Assembly (NCBI GenBank): GCA_023079485.1
Contig: CM041084.1
Coordinates: 122,314,467 to 122,378,466, forward strand
Origin: Archilochus colubris
Lineage: Eukaryota > Chordata > Aves > Apodiformes > Trochilidae
DNA: 64,000 nt
Direction: 5' to 3'
Part shown: positions 49,596 through 62,216 of the stretch, in pieces
Position numbering within the stretch: the stretch's first letter is position 1
How the letters are laid out: each line of letters starts with the position of its first letter
The notes under the pieces: generated by a model
Databases searched by the model: none
Told to the model about the DNA's origin: nothing
What the model saw: the letters and a program-made list of their open reading frames with translations, nothing else
Program-made: the position numbers and the translations under genes

Positions 49596-50103
49596 AAATC
49601 ACAATACCAAGGCATGACTTCAAGTAATCAAGTTTGGTCCACCATGGTCTAGAGTGTTAAGTTACACTTCTAGACACACTTATGCCATTTGTCTCTGAAC
49701 TTCATATAATAAAACACAATGTACAGAGGAACCATAAAATGCAAAAACACAATGCAGAAGATACAGAGGCTCTTTCCCAAGAAACATCTGCACACAGGAT
49801 CTTCATTCCTGTTTCATTCTTTTAACTTGCTGGGCCCCATTTTACCATGTCAAAAGTAAAGATGTGTTCCTAACCCACCATCAAATTTCACAAACTCATA
49901 TCACTATACTTGTGTAAAAACAGAAATATGAAAATGTGCAGTGCCTATTACAAATTTATACTATAACTGACTTTCCTCTTAACAGGCAACAGTTTGGCTG
50001 CCACCACTCTCTGTTTAACTAAGCTTAAAATAAAACACATTATCTAAGACACAGTATCTGAATTAAATACATTTATATATAAATATTAGTATTTTATATG
50101 TAC
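49596..50103. other. Unique non-coding DNA
   Basis: Nothing recognised. Confidence 0.4.
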
Positions 50104-50166
50104 ATATAGTACATGTATATATGTATACAGTACATGTACATATGTATATAGTACATGTACATCTTT
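50104..50166. repeat. Three tandem 21-bp palindrome-bearing units
   Basis: Three units of 21 bases (50104-50124, 50125-50145, 50146-50166), each centred on AGTACATGTA(C/T)AT. GTACATGTAC is a perfect palindrome. Flanking sequence is rich in TATA. Confidence 0.85.
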
Positions 50167-53100
50167 ATACGACAAGTATATGTAAAAAGCAAATACTTTT
50201 TGCAAACACTTCAGGACTTTTTTAAAAATTCAATCTCATTCTTTCACATATTTTACAAGATAAGGCTCAAATATGAACCTTTCTTCCTAGTTTAATCACA
50301 AACAGAAGGGTTTTAATAAAGAAAACGACATTAAACACTGAAAGTATGAGTGAAATGTGCTATATACACCCAATTTTCAAATAATTTAGTTATGGAATTT
50401 TTTACATCCAGTATGTATTTTCTCATGGTAAACCTTAATGGTTCCTCAGCAGTTCTTTAAGGAAACAACTGCTCTCTGATAACCACAAAGTTATTCTGAC
50501 AAGTGTCTAAAGACAAATTTACACAGATCTGTTACATCCCTTAAAATAATCCAATACAAATGTAAACTGTCTACAGTAATATACGAGTACTGACTTTGCT
50601 TTTATATTTCTATTTCAAATAACTGGACAAACATTTGGTAAAGAGCAGCAGATTATTAACTACACAAATATTTATCCTAGAAAACATAAGAAAAAATGTA
50701 AACACAGAACTTCTTCAGTAAAATTAATCTGGCGGTACACAAGACCAGTCTGGTCAGAAAAAAATACTTCCATGCTCAAGGACATTGTCCGTTTTCCTGT
50801 GTGGTTTCTTTGGAAGGAATAACCCATGTCTTCACTAGGCAGGGAGACATTTCAACAACTACAACTATCCAACTTATGCAACTAAGTGCCCACAAGAAGA
50901 GCTGGGTGTCTCAGAAGCATAATGCAGGCAGGTAAATCCAAGAAGCTCAATTCCTTTGAGTCCCATCAGATACAATTATTGGGAAGTCTCCCATAGGATG
51001 GAGAAATTTTTGCTATAAATTAGGAGATACCACTTTTTCAAGCAGAAAGTAAAGCTTCTTCATGCAGAAAGACCTCAACAGGTGGTGTTCTGTGCAAAGA
51101 AGGTCCTTTTCTTCTGAAGCAGCCTGTGCTATGAGTGAGTGCTATGGGATCAGGTCCCTTCTTTCTGCTTTTCAAGGTGAACTTTCACGGCTGGCAGGTC
51201 CTGATGGATTCCTCTGAAGTGATGCATGGACCCCAGGCAAAAAGTAGAAAGCATAAAACAGGAGACACTCTTTCTAGGGCCATTACTATCTTATTCCAAG
51301 TGAGTTTTTATCACAGCTAACAGCAGGTTGTAATTCAAAGCTGATTTTTCAGATTTGTGTCCATATAAACCTAGTCAAATCTAGCAGAACAGGACCATAA
51401 CAGCACCCACCAGCCTGGAACACACAAATCCAACACTAGCACTGTCACTCTGCTGTCACTCAGTAGGCAAGAGGAGAGTTAAAAACTCTATATAATGCTC
51501 CAGTCAGGGGTAAAAGTAACATATTGTTATGCCCACAACTGGCATGTATTAAATGACCATTCAGTGCCTTATTCATTAGCAGTATTTCCACACTGCAAGT
51601 CTCCTCTGATGAGATTTACTATGTAATGCAGAGTCCCACGGAAGTGATTAGGGTCTACCTCAGGATTTAAAGATACACACAAGTATGGTTTTGATTCGAT
51701 CTTGTTACTTATTATTAAATCTTAATACTGGTAGAGACTATTTTTGGTAGTGTGGTTCTGTAAAGTCAGACTGCAATGTATTTTCATGTTGTTGTACCTA
51801 AAAGGAGATGACTTTCAGGCCTTGACAGACTGGATTTAGGTGTTTAATTTCAACTGAAATTCAGTAAGACACACAAGAGCTTAACTAACTACTCATGGAG
51901 CCTCCAGAAACTGTCTCAAATTTACATCACATTTTTCTTCTCTTCAAATACAGGCATGGGACATTTTTGACATACACACAGACCCCAAGCTGCAGTCATA
52001 CAAATACATGAATATTTGCCTCTATACATACAACATTATCAATTCAGTTTTATCACAAGTCTGTATCTCTGCATTTCACACTGCAAGATCCAGCAACCTA
52101 GTTCTGAAATTATAAGTAGTTTAATTGCTTCATTTTTAAGTAACAGCTTTGGTGTGTTTTACATTTGATCACTATCATCTATCCTGTGGCACTATTTGTT
52201 TCACTGGGCAACTTTATATCGTATTTTTCCCACAAGGATTATAAACAGACCGTAGTCTGGAGAAAGCAGTATCTATTAATAATTCTTACAAGTAAATCAT
52301 TATAGTTCTTAAAATAAATGTAGTGATTCCCAGTTTAGAAAGCATCACCACAGGTCATCAATATTTTAGGGTCTTCTCAGCCTCAAAATTTTAAATTCTC
52401 CTATTTTCCCATTTTAAGGCAGATATTGCACTTATTCTCTAGAGCAGGTAAATCCAGTTTTACTCTGTAGTTTTAATTGCCCCTTCCTTCCACTGCAGGC
52501 CATGATGTGCAGCAAGCTGCTGCAAAAGCTACTTTTATTGACTTTATCCCCCTCTCTGCATCCCCACATCCTTTCTTTTTAAGGCTACAATGGTGAAGCT
52601 GGATGGGAAAATGTTTGGCTGCTTTGTCTGAGCTCTGGGCAGCATCTTGTTTTCCCACCACAGGTAGGCACAGGCTGAGAGTGCTGCTGAATGCAAGAGA
52701 CTTCACCAGTGGATGAAGCCACTGCTTATTGCTGCTATCTCAGGCACAGGGTATTTTCTACTGACTGTGGCTCTTTGCCAAGCTCTAATTAAGACACTTC
52801 AGTATGTCAGAGAGTTAACCCTCTGCTGCACCCTACCCACCTTCTCCTGAAGAAAGCAAAGGTATAAGCATCTTCTTTCTAGAAATATCCAAGCAGCTTT
52901 CCCAGTACCGGGACTGTGAGGGGCTCCAAGCCCTCCACGTTTTTACTGCACCAATTCTATAAATTAAGATAAATTAATCAGGTAGTTGGCACTATAGATT
53001 TTAGAATTGCTGCTAAAAGTCAGTAAGTATTAGTCCTGCATCAATGTGGAGTGTGCTGCCATGTCTATTTGGCTTCAAAGAACAATGAATGGATCTCAAA

Positions 53101-55849
53101 TTATCAGAGCAGAAATTCATTTAAAAAAATAAAGCAAGAAGAGGCTACTGAGAACTCTCAACTTTCCAAACAGTTCTTTGTTTCATTCTTGAGCAGCTAT
53201 GATGTTACGAAGGAAATGAGGACTTCTGAAGGATACAGAGCTGCATTTTTGCTTTACAAGAGATCAAATATAAATGTAGTATTTGCTGATCTATCAATAC
53301 TATCTATTGGTCTCACACAAAGAACAACCACCACCAAACTGAATGAGAGGAAGCTGTGACAATAGCCAAAGGGGGTAAAAGGAAGCCCATGTAGAGGCTG
53401 ACTTGCAATCAATTGTAATCTGTATTTTCTTGTTCCAAAACCCTGTTAAACTGCTGCATCCTGTCAATACACAGAAATCTTCCCTAATGAAAAGCAACAT
53501 AAGTAACAATGTGACTGACTGATGAACCAAGTTATTTTCATCTAGTAACTGGGAAGGGGAAAACCCAACTTGAATAAGAGAAATTTCTGCATCCAATAAA
53601 ACAGATAGGAAAAAGCAAATTGTTTGAACTTTTACAGTTACAAACCCAGAAAATGCAGTTTACTAGCCAACTGCCCTCATATTACAGAATATCACAGAGC
53701 ATTTGTAATGGAGACTTTGATTACATTAGGGCAATAAATCTAGATTTTTACACAGTCTAAATGAGGTAATTTGTAAACTAATCCCACTTCTTTGCTCTTA
53801 CAGTGCATTAGCCCCCATGGAGGGAAAATCAGAGCTGCCTTCCAAAACAATTACTGATCTGATCTAGGTTGAGGACAGGTTTTCCTTTTTTAAAGTGAAA
53901 TTCTCTGCTATAACATGCAAGGTTGCCCTCTGATTATATTGTTATTATTATTACTACCTTAATGCTCCAAACCACTGAGCACATAATTATTTCTACATCT
54001 AGTTTTCAACCTTTCAGTACCTTTCAGCACCACCTCCCAAAGGTACAAGAAAGGTGCAGTGGTTAATACCTATTTCACTAAGTTATGTGACATGTCTAAA
54101 TACAGGAAGTCACCTTTGCCTCTTTGAAAAATATGTTCTTATGACTCCTTTTTAACTACCTAAAGGCAGAATTTCAGCTGAAATTTCACAGGATGGACAT
54201 GGCATAAAAATAGGAGTACCCAATTCAAAAATTTGCTCAAGTTTTACTTACTAGGTAAAATCAGGGGAAAAAATAATTTAGCCAGGAAGCTTCTTGATCT
54301 CTGCTGGGAATTCCCATTTCAAGTTCTTCCTGACTTTTCTTATTTGCAGTGGAATAGTTCTCTTAGTTAAAGAACTAAAATTTTTAATGAATCTAAGGTA
54401 TTTACACACTTCTATACGTTAAATCTTCACACTGATTTATCTCCTCTGCAGGTAACACAGTTGAGGAGAAAACACTGTTTTACATAACAGAGTCCTTTTA
54501 AAAAGTATTATTCTTTGCTATTCCCTTTACAGCAGAAAAACCAGCAGGTACTGAAGAGGATATACTCTGTTTGAATACTTTCTTTTTTTAAGCTGTGAAC
54601 TGGACAGTTTAGGAGACAGCTACATAGGTGAGAAACAACAAATTTCTAAGACCACCTAGTACTGTTATGAAGTTAATAAATCTACAAGGCAATGCATGAA
54701 TACAATTCTTTGCATATTTGGAAACAATTGTATTGCTACATAGGCAAAGAGACTGTGTACAGCCCTGATACACCCTAGAGAAGTCCCCAAGTGTATCTAT
54801 TCCTTCTGACAGGAGTAAGTATGGATCTTACTGTATCTGATAACTGTGAAGATCTAATTTAACTGTCTTTTGTTGGTAGATGGACGTGGTCTTTCCTTGC
54901 TGTCCTCTGCCTGAAAAAAATGCTAATGCTAACACATTTCTAGATATATTTGAAAACTTTTGGGTTTGACTTTTTAACCCTTGCTTCTTGCGTAATAGAT
55001 TCAGTAAATTTTATCAAGGGCTGAAAGGTGTAGAGAAAGTCAGAAATCAAGCAAAAAAAAACTACAACCCACAGAAAAAGAGAAAAAACTTATTACATAA
55101 CAGATGCCTGTACGAGACAATTTTAGAGTTCCACAACAGCAGCAGGTTTCCATGAGTCTGAGCAAACCAGCTTTTCTCCTTCCCAGCCTCTACTCTGAAA
55201 CAGCAGACGTGCCTTTGCAGGTGAAAGTTTCACACTTTCAGCAGTTACAGTCCTCCCACAACTATGACGGAGTAACACATATTTTCCATACATAACACGT
55301 AGCACCTACTCTCCCTGCTGCATTACATTCCATGCTGCAACAGCTCTTCAGAATAATGGGCTCCTACGGAGCAGCGCTGGGATGCACGCGGAAGCAGCAG
55401 CGTGTAACCATTCATTCCTGCAACAGATCCCTTAAAGCAAGGATGGATCAGCTGGATGCACTCCCCCCCTCCCACTCCCCGAGTGTGCTCCCGGCTCTGA
55501 CACGCCATGGAAACCACCAAGGGCCATGTAACCTTCTCTCCTAATTTCCATAGTGGTTCCTTTCTACCTCATCACTGGCAGAAGCAGGTGGGTTTAATTA
55601 TTATGTGTGTTACGCAGAAACCTCTTCCCTTCAAGCAGAAAAGGGGGGGGAGCAGAGAGGGATGAGAGAGAGGATGTGTCAGACTAATTTACATGCTAAT
55701 ATTACACCTCAGTTCCAAAGTATATTAAAAGAAAAGGCAGTTGCCCTCAAATAATTTATGGATAGCAATATTTTACTATCCCTTTACAATCACCACTAAG
55801 TTTTGAAACACTGGGCTATTGATAATGAAGGTTTGTTCTCTGGAAGTCC
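50167..55849. other. Unique DNA, no gene supported
   Basis: Long AT-rich stretch without recognised repeats. Open frames up to 102 codons (53051-53359) have no motif or splice support. From about 55300 the sequence becomes richer in GC and CpG as it approaches the CpG-rich segment. Confidence 0.4.
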
Positions 55850-56720
55850 TGGCAACCTGGCCTCCAGGGACCAGAGCCATTGTAAGCCGATTTGTATAGA
55901 AAAAAAGAAAAATATTAGTTAACGTGGTGGCTGTTTGCAGAGCTGTTCTGTGCAGACATTCTGCAAGACAGGTTGACAGAAGTATTTTGCAGCCTCTCCT
56001 GTCGAAAACTGCTAAATAATAACTGGATCTAGAGCCCAGCCAAGCCCGCAGCTAGGGGAAAAACATGATGCATAAGGTAGCAGGAACACCCAAGCAACCG
56101 CACTCGGACTTATCTCCTCCTAGACGGATGAAGTAACCACCTTGTTGACCTGTCAGTCTCGCTAATCCACCCTCTATTTTCAGTTAATATCATTAAAGTT
56201 CAGCGCCTGAGAGCCCGGAGGGAGAGGCAAGCGCCCCATCCCCTTTTTCCACGGGGCGGTAACCAGATGTCAATGGCTGCAGCTGTGACTACATAATTAC
56301 CTGTTTGCATGAACGCCGACCGCAGTTTAGATTTAATAGGTCAGACGACAATGCAGCAAAACGCATTTAGCCCGCGATTACCCCTTTTCAAACATTCTCT
56401 CGCTCGCAACTTCGACCCTGGGAACATTGCGGGCACAGACTCGGGTCAATAAGAAACATTGGCCAGCACAATGGGGCTGGCCTCAAACAGCGCTGTTGAC
56501 AGACACCGGCACAAAGGCGGTGAATAGAGTCCCCCTCAGTTCTCACACAGAGCGAAGAATGAGTCAGTGTACTGCCGCTTTGGTGCTCTGTTTGTACAGT
56601 GTATACAGCTTTTGTCCACCGCCACTGTTCCACCCTCAATGGGGGCTAAAGAGCTGAGGAAGTGAAGGCGGAAGAATGGCTCCGCGCTCGCCCCAGCAGC
56701 CAGCGGCGGATCCCCCTGTG
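55850..56720. promoter_or_regulatory. CpG-rich segment, candidate promoter or conserved regulatory element
   Basis: By eye CpG is close to its expected frequency at 56190-56560, unlike the rest of the window where CpG is rare. The segment holds CAGCTG, TAATTA, TGTTTGCAT and TGACCTGTCAG motifs. No TATA box or coding exon is clear. Inference: a CpG-island promoter for a neighbouring gene (direction unknown) or a developmental enhancer. Confidence 0.45.
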
Positions 56721-56737
56721 CAGGAGGGCTCTGGTGG

Positions 56738-57207
56738 GAAGCCCCATGGTGGGAAGAAGTCCAAAGGGGGGAAGAAGCCCCATAGTGGGAAGCCCTGTGC
56801 GGGGAAGAAGCCCCTTGGCTGGAAGAAACTCCATGGGAGGGGAAGAAGCCCCTTGGCTGGAAGAAGCCCCACAGCAGGAAGAAGCCCCTTGGCTGGAAGA
56901 AGCCCCACGGTGGCAAGAAACTCCATGGGGGGGGCAGAAGCCCCGTGGCTGGAAGAAGCCCAACAGCGGGAACAAGCCCCACGACAGGAAGAAGCCCCAT
57001 GACGGGAAGAAGCCCCATGGTGGGAAGAAACTCCATGGGGGGGAAGAAACCCCACGGCAGGAAGAAGCCCCACAGCAGGAAAAAGCCCCATGGCAGGAAG
57101 AAGCCCCATGGCAGGAAGAAGCCCAAAGGGGGGAAGAAGCCCCACAATGGGAAGCCCCACATCAGGAAGAAGCCCCACAGTGGGAAGCAGCCCCACAGTG
57201 GGAAGCT
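56738..57207. repeat. 18-bp minisatellite, about 26 units
   Basis: Units follow GGAAGAAGCCCC plus six variable bases (for example TTGGCT, ACAGCA, ATGGCA). Some 15-, 19- and 20-base variants occur, and a variant with AAACTCCATGGG appears three times. Because 18 is a multiple of three and the unit lacks stops, long open frames appear on both strands (281 codons minus, 191 codons plus) with hexapeptide periodicity. These frames are a by-product of the repeat; I see no evidence of a gene. Confidence 0.93.
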
Positions 57208-57407
57208 GGTCAGGCAGTTCCCACCACCCAGTGCTGACACTTCCCATTTCTGTCCTCGTGTGACGACACTGCAGAGACCATGTGGTGGTTTTATGTAATA
57301 TATTTCATCTCCTTCAAAACCAAAACCACAGTAAAGTGCTCCCCACACATAAGCCATCCCTCCCACCGTGTCCCAGTTCATGGCTGCGATTTAGGGGAAA
57401 TGTTTTT

Positions 57408-57652
57408 AAACTGAAGAATAGGTTTAGATTGGATCTTGGGAAGAAATTCTTCAGTACGAGGGTGGTGAGACTCTGGAACAGACTGCCAGGGAAGCTGTGG
57501 ATGCCCCCTCCCTGGAGGTGTTCAAGGCCTGGCTGGATGAGAGTTAGAGCAACCTTGCCTAGATGAAAGCATCCCTGCCCATGGCAGGGAGGCTGGAGTA
57601 GATGATCTCTAAGGTCCCCTTCCAAACTAACGTAATCTATGATTCTGTGAAC
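57408..57652 (+). mobile_element. CR1 LINE, 3' portion (about 245 bp)
   Basis: TTGGGAAGAAATTCTTCAGT, GGGTGGTGAGACTCTGGAAC, CCTCCCTGGAGGTGTTCAAG, a GATGATCTCTAAGGTCCCC end and ATCTATGATTCTGTGAA. It lies 200 bases from the minisatellite. Confidence 0.92.
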
Positions 57653-60600
57653 TTTGATCAGGAAGAAGAACTGAGCATGGGATATGGAATGACAATATCC
57701 TTATGTCCCTTCAAAAGGTACATCAACAATGATAACAATGTAGTCGACATTTTAAATCCCCAATACGAAGACTTTCAAAGGAATGGAGAAGAGTAACAGA
57801 AGACAACCACAGCTATACACCTGTATTTCACACAAAACATTTACACTGTGCAAATAAAGAGTCAGAGAAAAACCACCATATACGTAACATTGCATTTGCG
57901 ATTTTTATTAGTTACCTATAAGCAGAAAAAAAATAAAAATACTTCATATAGACTACTACTACTCTTTAAGTAACTCTCCTCATCAAGTTTTCCTTTCTGG
58001 AAACCATACTTCTACTATTTACATTATCATCCTTATACACACATTTTTTTTAAAAAAAAGTAGTCCCCCAGCATAAAAGCAAAACTGTTACCTTCACCTG
58101 CTTCACATACTGTGAGTACAAAACAAAATATACACTTTATTCTAAGGAGCAAAGTCTTTGCTTAAAAAGATATTTAGACTTTGGAATTATTGTCATAAAG
58201 GTAAAGAGTAGTTGCTAACTCCCTTATTAAATCCTGCATACTGTGTTACAGTCATACATGATAAAGATGAAGTGCAAGCACTTCTAACATGTTTTAAGAC
58301 TGTGAATTGGTTTAAAAAACAGAAGGGAGAAGAAGAAAATTGCATTTTAGATTAATCAAATCCCTAAGATTTTCATTAATGGAACACAAAGAACATTGTT
58401 TAGTTTATAACTAATAGCCAGGATACTATAAGCAGGCTCTCTATTGCTTTTTCAATATTATTTTTAAGCTCAAAGTACTGGAATGTTATTAGAATCAAAC
58501 ACCTACAGAAAAAAATCTGCAAAATGCTAAAAAATTGATGTTTCATGCCAGAAAAAAATAATTCCAAAAAAATTTAAAGTTTCATTATGCTAAAGATTTG
58601 GGGTGTCTGAAGCCATGACTTTCACTCTTGGCAAATGAGTTGAGAGCACGTGGCTTAAAAGATATCACCTTATTCTCAGATACTTTATTTTAAAGGAGTA
58701 CAGGAATTTCTACTCTTTATAGCTACGTGTGGCCTTATTTAAATAAAGCAGGCCTGTCTGCTTTGAACACTACCTATAAGACATATGACTGTACTTGAAT
58801 ATACTGGCACTTGGTATGTAAAGGAGGCAAACTTTTGCACAAATGCCAAAGGATGCCTGCAAGCCTGCCAAGGATCTGATCAATCACAATCCTAAACATA
58901 CACTTCAAAGGAGGAAAATCCTCACCTTTCAACTACTATTAGGGTTATTACATACCCTGTGACTGGCATATCCATAGATCTAAAGGCTGAGCAACAAAGC
59001 TGGAAGTCTAGCACAATTTTTTATTTTTTTTTTTTTAGAATAATGAATGGGAAATTCTGAGCAGAGAAAGACCTTCTAAGTTTGCTCTGTGATAAGAGAA
59101 AAAGTAAATAGAGAAATAAACTCTCCTCCGACAGAGTGATTTTAAATCACTGGAAAACTCCTCTTTCCTTTTTTCAAGCTTAAATCAGTGCTCAGCAAGT
59201 TAAACCTAGCCTCATCTACCCCAGCTATACATTATTCCTTTCCACTTTTAGCTTTAACTAAGCATACCAGTGGTGCATATGCAAGGCCAAAGCACACCAT
59301 ATTCTTGCAGAATCAGAGGAGTATTTCACAAATCTTCACATTACAGCAACGTGGGAGTCAAGTCACTGAAAGGCCCAGAAAGGGATATTGTATTTGCTGC
59401 CATGCATCACTGCTGCTCAGCATCCCCCCAAGGCAGGCAGTACTGCCTCCTGCCAAGCAGAGGATCACAGCTTGTTTACTGAGCTCTGTCTAAAGGAAGC
59501 AGAGTGGGATTCAGCCTCCTCTCCAGCAGCCCTGTCAAGCCAGCTGCCAAGAACAGTCTTGAAAAGCTTGGAAGAGAGCAAAATCCAGTAGTTAGGTGGT
59601 AAGTAGACCGGGCTGGCACTAGGGACCAAAAGACGAGTGAGGGGGAGCAGGCACTACCCAATCTGAAAGATTAAAACACTTTTAGGTAACTGCAAATGTC
59701 TAAAGTCATAGGAAAAGAAGTAACTGAACTCCCTAAGTGGAAAAGCAGATTAGTAATCATCTTATAATTACCACTCTGATTAAGATCTCTGTCTGAGTAC
59801 TTGAAGTTAATTGAGTACAAATTGCAAATAAATTAAGCTGGTATGCTACTTACATTTCCTTGTGACATATGGGAAAGACCTGAAAAGTTTGATTTGGATT
59901 TCATGTTGCAGAAGACCATAATTTAAATATTTAATTTTTTTTATGTAAACACTCCATTACTTCCAGAAGATTTCAGAACATACGTGCTGTGCATTTCTTC
60001 AAATATACCCTTCCTATAGGTTTATACAAACCATTAAACTGGCTCATAAGATCTCATTGCCTTTGGAGGAGCCCGCTAACCACTAAGAAAACAAAGAACA
60101 AGAGGTATCACATAGAACAAGTAAGCAATCCTTCATTCCTTCGATTAAAATCATTAATCAAAGAAAAATTGCTTAAGCCCTTTTCCTCTTACCCTACTAG
60201 TGGGAAGTCACCAAACACTAATAAGTGATAGGCATTTTTAATTGTACCCAATGGTTATTTCCCTGCCATCAGTCATCTCTCAATTTCTCGGTTAAGTGGG
60301 TACGTGCTCACACAGTGTGACCACATTATGTGGACTTTTCTATGTGATCAGAGCCTGCTAAGTCTCAAAGAAGATATTTTAAAATAGAGCTTCAGTATTT
60401 TTCAGAATAATCCCTGCAGGATTTGGAGGACTGAGGGGCAGTTATTATTTCTCACCCAAGCTGGGTGGTTGGATTTTGTGTTCTTTAGATGAAGTAATAA
60501 ATTGTAAATGTTAAGACAGGAAAATAGAAAATGTGCCTTTCCTGACAGCTATCACAAAGAGAAAAAGTAAAAAGATTTGGTTTTGTTAAAAAAAAAAAAA

Positions 60601-61559
60601 AAAGCACCATGATTGACTATCATCATACTTCCTATTTCCGTGTCCACAAATCATGACTACTTTCAGCAAGTTCACAAAGCAAAAGACATCTGCAAACCCT
60701 GCTTGGCTGCTATCATGCCTAAAATGCTGACAGTGCCAAGGCAGCAGTGACCACACACAGGCTCCTAAATTTATTAAGGCAAGGTTTAACAGCTCTTAAA
60801 AGAGTAACACTTTTTTTTTCTTTTAAAATATATTAATTTTTATTTTCACTGCAGCTCTTCAGCACAACAGCAATACCTGCCTAGGATTTAAAATTTAATC
60901 TTGAAAATGTAAAAAAAGATTAGGCCAGCAAATACAATAGCAAGGATTGCATGATCAGATGCTCCTTACCCAGTAAGGGCAACTATATACAACCTACGTG
61001 ATTTTTTTAGTTCATTCTATTGCCTCTCCTTCTTCCTTCAAAACATTTGGTACAAAAATTCTACCCAATTGCTACTCCCATCTTATTTCCCCACAAGCAC
61101 ATGTGAAAAGAGAGGTGGCAAGGTTGTTTTTGTTGGCACAGGAGTGAGCTGAAAAGGAAAGTAAATTACTCTTAAATAACAGACATGCAATAAAAAGTTA
61201 TTTATTTTTGCCTCTTAACACCTTTTTTTTCTTTTTATTCAGATTTGCTAAGCTGCCTAATAACAGCAAAGCAGTTGAATCTTCTACACACAGCCTGAAA
61301 AAGCTCACCTTGCTGTGTAGGAATTTACCTGCTTTTGTGTCCTGGCTGGGTAACAGCATCTAAATAGGTTGAGGAATTACAGAAAGTGTCAGGGGAAGCA
61401 GAGCACGCGTCAGGGGTTTGGTGTGTAGGAGTAACAGACCCAGTTTTATCAGTCTTTTGGGCCTATGCCAAGAGGCAGTCAACACCCACTCCTCCCTCTG
61501 ATGAACCATCCCTCTCCACAGACAGTTGACTGCAAATACAAATGCATGACTAAACCCTC
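57653..61559. other. Unique AT-rich non-coding DNA
   Basis: No gene or mobile element recognised. A runs occur at about 60588-60603. Confidence 0.45.
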
Positions 61560-62216
61560 AATGGCCACTGACAGCTTTTAAGTATCTCCAAGAACAGAGA
61601 TTCCACGACCTCCCTGGGCAACCAGTGCCAGTGCTCAGTAAAAAAATGTTTCCTGATGTTCAGGGGAGGCCTCCTGTGTCTCAGTGTGTGCTTTTTGCTG
61701 GTGGTCCTGTTACTGAGAAGAGCCTGACTGAATTCTCTTTGCAATCTCACTTCAGGTATTTCCACACATTGATGAGATCAAGATCAGCTCTCTCAGCCCT
61801 TCCTCACTGAAGAGATGCTGCAGCCTCTTTATTATCTTAGGGGCACCTTCACTGGACTGTCTGTTGAACTGGGGTGCCCAAAACTGGACACAGCACTTCA
61901 GGTCTGGCCTCACCAGTGCTGAGTAGAGAAGGATCACACCTTCCTCCAACTGCTGGCAATGCTTTGTTTCATGCAGCCCAAGACACCACCCATCTTCTTT
62001 GTCAGAAGGGCACATTGCTGACTCATGTTCAATTTGGTGTTCACCAGGACTCACAAGGCCTTTTCCGCCAAGCTGCTTTCTATCTGGGTGGCCCCAGCAT
62101 GTAGTGGTGCCTGGGGTTACACCTCCCAGAGGGAAGGACTATGCACTTCTCCATTGAACTTCATGAGGTTCCTGTCAGCCCATTTCTCCAGTTTGTCAAG
62201 GTCCCTCAATTGCCTT
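61560..62216 (-). mobile_element. CR1 LINE, 3' region in reverse orientation (about 655 bp)
   Basis: Read on the plus strand it gives the complement of CR1: CCACGACCTCCCTGGGCAACCAGTGCCAGTG, AGATCAGCTCTCTCAGCCCTTCCTCA, TGGACACAGCACTTCAGGTCTGGCCTCACCAG, GGGCACATTGCTGACTCATG and GAACTTCATGAGGTTCCTGTCAGCCC. Both ends are truncated and reading frames are broken. Confidence 0.92.

Noticed and set aside
53051..53359. 102-codon plus-strand open frame
   Set aside because: No splice support, motif or family resemblance; it fits a chance frame in AT-rich DNA.
56662..57237. 191-codon plus-strand open frame over the same region
   Set aside because: Same reason as the minus-strand frame; the overlapping frames cannot all be genes.
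56536..57381. 281-codon minus-strand open frame, the longest in the window
   Set aside because: It lies over the 18-bp minisatellite, whose unit has no stop in any frame on either strand. Its length is explained by the repeat, and the non-repeat ends show no domain.
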